Shown piece after piece: positions 60,853 to 64,000 of a DNA stretch of 64,000 nucleotides. The notes under the pieces were generated by a model. The model saw only the letters and a program-made list of their open reading frames with translations, did no database searches and was not told the origin of the DNA. The stretch is from an uncultured Treponema sp. Its GTDB lineage: Bacteria > Spirochaetota > Spirochaetia > Treponematales > Treponemataceae. The position numbers and the translations under genes are program-made. Every line of letters starts with the position of its first letter. The first letter of the stretch is position 1. The stretch is from positions 1-64,000 of the forward strand of contig CAMHMJ010000008.1 of NCBI GenBank assembly GCA_946186185.1, in the 5' to 3' direction.

Positions 60853-60977
60853 AGGGGGAAGTCTCCCCCTGCGCTCCCAAGTCCTCACTCACGGTGGTTT
60901 CGACAAGCTCAACCACCGTTCGCTCCGGTCTTTTCCGCTACCCCTTCAAACGGGGGACACCCCCGTAACGCCCCCGT
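60853..60977. repeat. GC-rich structured intergenic repeat, copy 2, with embedded REP-like palindrome
   Basis: Hairpin AGGGGGA (60853) / TCCCCCT (60864); a 9-bp palindrome ACGGTGGTT (60891-60899) / AACCACCGT (60911-60919) with loop TCGACAAGCTC, a sequence type seen in REP-like palindromes of many bacteria; then CTACCCCTTCAAACGGGGG and ACGGGGG (60950) / CCCCCGT (60960), ending AACGCCCCCG. The order of elements matches the copy at 31521-31616. The rest of the 460-base gap (60563-61021) shows only the malQ promoter. Confidence 0.65.
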
Positions 60978-61021
60978 TAAAATTACTTGTAAGGAGGTAA
61001 AAAAGGATATGTTTAAACTCT

Positions 61022-61342
61022 CTATCGCTCAGAAAGCTTTTTCACTAGATTTTCAATGATATTTTGAAATTCTGCAGGAAGAGCCTGATAGTTTTCCAGA
61101 AATTCCAGCAGAGGCCCGGTCAGAGTGATATTTCCAGTGTATTCTTCACCAGTCAGAAGGTATTCAATAGAAACTTTTAGGGCACGGGCAATTTTATAGG
61201 CATTTGAAACGCTTGGTTCCTGAGGATTCGCCATAAGGTAATTATCGATTGTTCGTTTACTTACGCCTGAACGCTCGCTAAGTTCCTTAGTTGTCAGTCC
61301 CTGGTATTCCATTTCGTCCCTTAAGTATTCTTTGAATCCCAT
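61022..61342 (-). CDS. XRE-family helix-turn-helix regulator
   Basis: A 106-residue DNA-binding protein. Residues 5-65 form a Cro/CI-type helix-turn-helix (LTTKELSERSGVSKRTIDNY ... NAYKIARALKVSIEYLL). The C-terminal 40 residues are short and helical. There is no clear Shine-Dalgarno sequence before the ATG. It is divergent from the large lipoprotein gene at 61501; a palindrome overlapping that gene's transcription start could be its operator (inferred). Confidence 0.9.
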   Translation of the reverse strand: MGFKEYLRDEMEYQGLTTKELSERSGVSKRTIDNYLMANPQEPSVSNAYKIARALKVSIEYLLTGEEYTGNITLTGPLLEFLENYQALPAEFQNIIENLVKKLSER

Positions 61343-61383
61343 AATTAAGAAGAATACCCGTTTTAGCGTAATTAGTGGGATTT

Positions 61384-61412
61384 TTGACAGTTATTAGAGT
61401 ATAGGTTATAAT
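61384..61412 (+). promoter_or_regulatory. Perfect consensus promoter of the terminal lipoprotein gene
   Basis: -35 TTGACA (61384-61389), 17-base spacer, -10 TATAAT (61407-61412). Predicted start about 61419, leader about 82 bases with GGAGG before ATG 61501. So strong a promoter suggests control by a repressor. Confidence 0.8.
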
Positions 61413-61415
61413 ATT

Positions 61416-61435
61416 ATTACCTTGATTAGGGTAAT
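61416..61435. promoter_or_regulatory. Palindromic operator candidate at the transcription start
   Basis: ATTACC (61416-61421), eight bases, GGTAAT (61430-61435), overlapping the predicted +1 of the lipoprotein promoter. A suitable site for the adjacent XRE protein; this link is inferred. Confidence 0.5.
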
Positions 61436-61500
61436 TTACTGATCAATTTTACTTTTTTCCGTACATCAAAACTAGTTCATTAAAGCAAATGGAGGCATCT

Positions 61501-64000
61501 ATGAAAAGCAGAAAATATAATTCAACAAAGGAGTCATTTGTAATTTCAATATTTTTTTTAGTACTGATGTTTTTCTGTTCAGGCTTACTTTCTTCCTGCA
61601 TGGCAACTGTTGAAGCAAACGACAAATCCGAAGTAAAACCAATAGGCCTTTCCATAAAATCCCTGCCACATAAAACTGAATATACTGTTGGTGAAAATTT
61701 TTCCTCTGAAGGTCTTTTAATATACGCAAAATACAGCGACAACTCTCAGAAAATGATTAATAACTGGACTTTGGACTTAAAAAATGGAACAACACTGAAA
61801 GAAGCAGGAACAATTACAGTAACGATAAGTTATTCTGAAGGAGCTAACGAAGTTACAGAAAAATTTTCTATCGTAATAAAAAAATCAAATTCTTCATCTG
61901 AAAATTCTTCGGAAAACAATTCCGGAGACTCTGAAAACACGGATAAGCCTTCAACTGATAATCCAAATAATACCCCTGCGATTTCTCCTTCAGTCACAAA
62001 AGCTAAAATTAACCAGTTTTTTTGGGGAACCTGGCAAAGAATGGATAATGGCAATATTTATGTAATAGATGATTTTAAGATTGTCGAATACAAATCCGGA
62101 AATTTTTCTTCTGAATATAAAAATGTTACCTCCAATGAAGATAGCTTATCGGTTCAATCCCTGGGGACTTTTCAAAAAAAATCAGCTTCAGTTATACAAA
62201 TAGGAGCCATTCCTTATTTCAGAAAAGGTGGCGCAAATCTTGAATACACAATGAAACTTGTTGGTTTTGAAGAATCTGTAAGCCGAGCAACAAATTCGAT
62301 AAAAATTGAAAATTTGAAAATTACGCAAAAATCTGAAAAATACACATCATTTGAAAATGAAACAAAATCTTCAACAGATGGAACTGTAAAACTTATCGCC
62401 CCAGTTAAAGGCGACATACAGACTATTTTTGTAAATACCAGTGAAAATTCTTTGATTGTTGTTCCTGACATAGTAATTGAAAATTCAGGAAGTAATATGG
62501 GAACAATTCCTCTTTCTTCAGAAGGTCAATATTGTCTTAAAATTACCGGAAAAATCCCAGAAGAAGAAAAAGATGACGGTTATCTTTATGGAAACGACTA
62601 TAAAACTTACCCGATAACACTCACCATAACAAATATTGGAAATGTAAAAAGTAATCCTTCTACTTGTTCTATAGGAGCTTTTAATTCCGATTCAAAACTT
62701 TCGATTACTTCGAGCGACGATACAAATCTCGCAGGCGTAAGTATTTCAACAATGAAGCCAGGTGCTACAAAAACTATAAAATTAAACGTGAAATACGGTT
62801 TAATCCAGGATGCCTATATAGATACAGGAATAAACATCACTGTCACAAATGCCGCAACCGGTCAAAAATGGGTGGATTTTGTTCCTCTTAGATTTTATAA
62901 AGGTCTTTTACCGATAACAATTGCAGCAAAAAATACTGAACATAACTCAAATTCGGCTCTAAATGGTTTTGCAATATATCCTGACGGGAACAGCCAGTTT
63001 TTTACAGTTCCTCATGGCGAAACAAAAACAATCTATGTTCCGTCTTTTGGAAATACAAAACCATACTTACTGGCATTCAGCGGTGCAACAGTAAGCGGTG
63101 ATTTAAACACCAGTTCAGAAATGTTCTATTCAGTTGCCGTGGGAAGCTCAAGTCCAAAAGAAATAGAAGAAGACTTAGGAAAATATTACAATTACGGAGA
63201 AGGAGGCGGAAGTGCTTCAAACCGTAACGACAATGAAGACAAAGCCTATCAAACTGAAAACAATTTTGAAGCCTATCTCGAGGATGAAGATATCGATTAT
63301 TTCAAAATTTTTGCCAAAAATGGCGAAACAGTACTTCCAAACGGCAATTTTGTTTATTCAATCAGGTACATAAATGAAAAAGGTAAATCCCCTGTATCTG
63401 CAGTCATAAATCAGGGAGAAAGTATCTCTGTTTCCCATTTACCTGAACCACCAGCCCCAGAAGGCTACGATTTCTGTGGCTGGTACATTGGAGAGCTTAA
63501 AATTGAAACAGGCTATATCCCAAAAAGTAACATAACACTTCATGCAAAATGGACTCCAACAGAGTATAAAATTGCATACAATTTGAACGGTGGCGTTAAT
63601 ACTTCTGAAAATCCTGAAAGTTATACGATTGAGAATTCTGAAATTATTCTTGCAAAACCATCAAAAACCGGATATGAATTTGCCGGCTGGTACTTAAAGG
63701 AAGATTTTTCTGGAGAAAAAATTGAAAAAATTGACCGGGGAAGCACAGGAAAAATTACATTGTATGCGAAGTGGTCGCTTACAAACTATTCGATAACATA
63801 TAATTTAAATGGAGGAAGTTTCGATTCTCCATCTACAAGTAATTTTACTATAGAAAGTGATCAAATCAAATTAGATAGACCAAAACGAAATGGATATACA
63901 TTTAAAGGCTGGTATTCATCATCAAATTTTTCAGGAAATTCCGTTTCAAGCATCGATAATGGTTCTTATGGCAATAAAACGTTTTGGGCACAGTGGTCAC
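61501..64000 (+). CDS. Large surface lipoprotein with bacterial Ig-like and InlB-type repeats (runs past window end)
   Basis: At least 833 residues, open at the window edge. The lipoprotein signal ends SGLLSSC. Residues about 48-125 look like a bacterial Ig-like domain (PIGLSIKSLPHKTEYTVGE ... EAGTITVTISYSEG), followed by a Ser/Asn/Asp linker, long beta-rich regions, and from about residue 640 at least three InlB-type (Listeria-Bacteroides) repeats: FCGWYIGE ... LHAKW, FAGWYLKEDFSGE ... LYAKW, and FKGWYSSSNFSGN ... FWAQW. It is probably a surface adhesin-like protein, similar in build to the pair at 11992-16091. The start has GGAGG eight bases upstream. Confidence 0.85.
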   Translation, partial: MKSRKYNSTKESFVISIFFLVLMFFCSGLLSSCMATVEANDKSEVKPIGLSIKSLPHKTEYTVGENFSSEGLLIYAKYSDNSQKMINNWTLDLKNGTTLKEAGTITVTISYSEGANEVTEKFSIVIKKSNSSSENSSENNSGDSENTDKPSTDNPNNTPAISPSVTKAKINQFFWGTWQRMDNGNIYVIDDFKIVEYKSGNFSSEYKNVTSNEDSLSVQSLGTFQKKSASVIQIGAIPYFRKGGANLEYTMKLVGFEESVSRATNSIKIENLKITQKSEKYTSFENETKSSTDGTVKLIAPVKGDIQTIFVNTSENSLIVVPDIVIENSGSNMGTIPLSSEGQYCLKITGKIPEEEKDDGYLYGNDYKTYPITLTITNIGNVKSNPSTCSIGAFNSDSKLSITSSDDTNLAGVSISTMKPGATKTIKLNVKYGLIQDAYIDTGINITVTNAATGQKWVDFVPLRFYKGLLPITIAAKNTEHNSNSALNGFAIYPDGNSQFFTVPHGETKTIYVPSFGNTKPYLLAFSGATVSGDLNTSSEMFYSVAVGSSSPKEIEEDLGKYYNYGEGGGSASNRNDNEDKAYQTENNFEAYLEDEDIDYFKIFAKNGETVLPNGNFVYSIRYINEKGKSPVSAVINQGESISVSHLPEPPAPEGYDFCGWYIGELKIETGYIPKSNITLHAKWTPTEYKIAYNLNGGVNTSENPESYTIENSEIILAKPSKTGYEFAGWYLKEDFSGEKIEKIDRGSTGKITLYAKWSLTNYSITYNLNGGSFDSPSTSNFTIESDQIKLDRPKRNGYTFKGWYSSSNFSGNSVSSIDNGSYGNKTFWAQWS

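Overview
The window looks like a chromosomal segment of a host-associated Treponema-like spirochaete. This is inferred from gene content: many Sec-signal lipoproteins, periplasmic and outer-membrane beta-barrel proteins, large secreted proteins with InlB-type and BspA-type repeats, a YesM/YesN-type sensor pair, c-di-GMP enzymes and starch-degrading enzymes. No rRNA, tRNA, CRISPR array, transposase or phage gene was seen, so the species cannot be fixed.

Layout. 1-11.7 kb (minus strand): start of gdhA; a three-gene sensory operon (membrane-tethered sugar-binding-like protein, YesM-type kinase, YesN/AraC-type regulator); dCMP deaminase; a cobalamin-riboswitch-controlled lipoprotein followed by a TonB-dependent receptor; an outer-membrane barrel protein; a PAS/HD-GYP c-di-GMP phosphodiesterase. 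11.8-16.1 kb (plus): two large surface lipoproteins. 16.1-16.3 kb: a candidate structured RNA. 16.4-19.7 kb: pyrF and a fused pyrK-pyrD gene, separated and flanked by nested palindromic repeats. 19.8-25.8 kb: a TetR regulator and a TPR-GAF-GGDEF diguanylate cyclase divergent from an acyl-CoA synthetase. 25.9-33.4 kb (minus): Rsm22-like methyltransferase, MerR regulator, Der GTPase, PTS enzyme I and an unrecognised 577-residue protein. 33.4-39.9 kb: secreted alpha-amylase, TraB protein, TPR lipoprotein and an unknown anchored protein. 40.1-44.9 kb: a complete TolC/MacA/MacB-like efflux operon. 44.9-47.7 kb (minus): D-Ala-D-Ala dipeptidase, lipoprotein hydrolase and metallo-beta-lactamase-fold hydrolase. 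47.7-53.3 kb (plus): a secreted protein/outer-membrane barrel/FecR-domain operon and two membrane proteins. 53.4-60.6 kb: a threonine synthase-like gene lacking its catalytic lysine, then a malQ-GH13 operon. 61-64 kb: an XRE regulator divergent from a large lipoprotein that runs off the window.

How it fits together: the extracellular amylase lipoprotein can release maltodextrins for intracellular MalQ and the giant GH13 enzyme, while enzyme I and the YesMN-type system point to carbohydrate sensing. pyrF and pyrKD serve UMP synthesis and the dCMP deaminase serves dTMP supply. B12 is sensed by the riboswitch and probably imported through the TonB receptor.

The most unusual signals are: (1) several genes without a Shine-Dalgarno sequence whose consensus promoter places transcription start on, or 1-2 bases from, the ATG; (2) a family of nested palindromic intergenic elements; (3) a roughly 214-nt structured RNA candidate before pyrF; (4) an amylase gene whose best-placed start codon is ATA; (5) a threonine synthase homologue with Arg at the PLP-lysine position; (6) low-complexity insertions in otherwise conserved housekeeping proteins.
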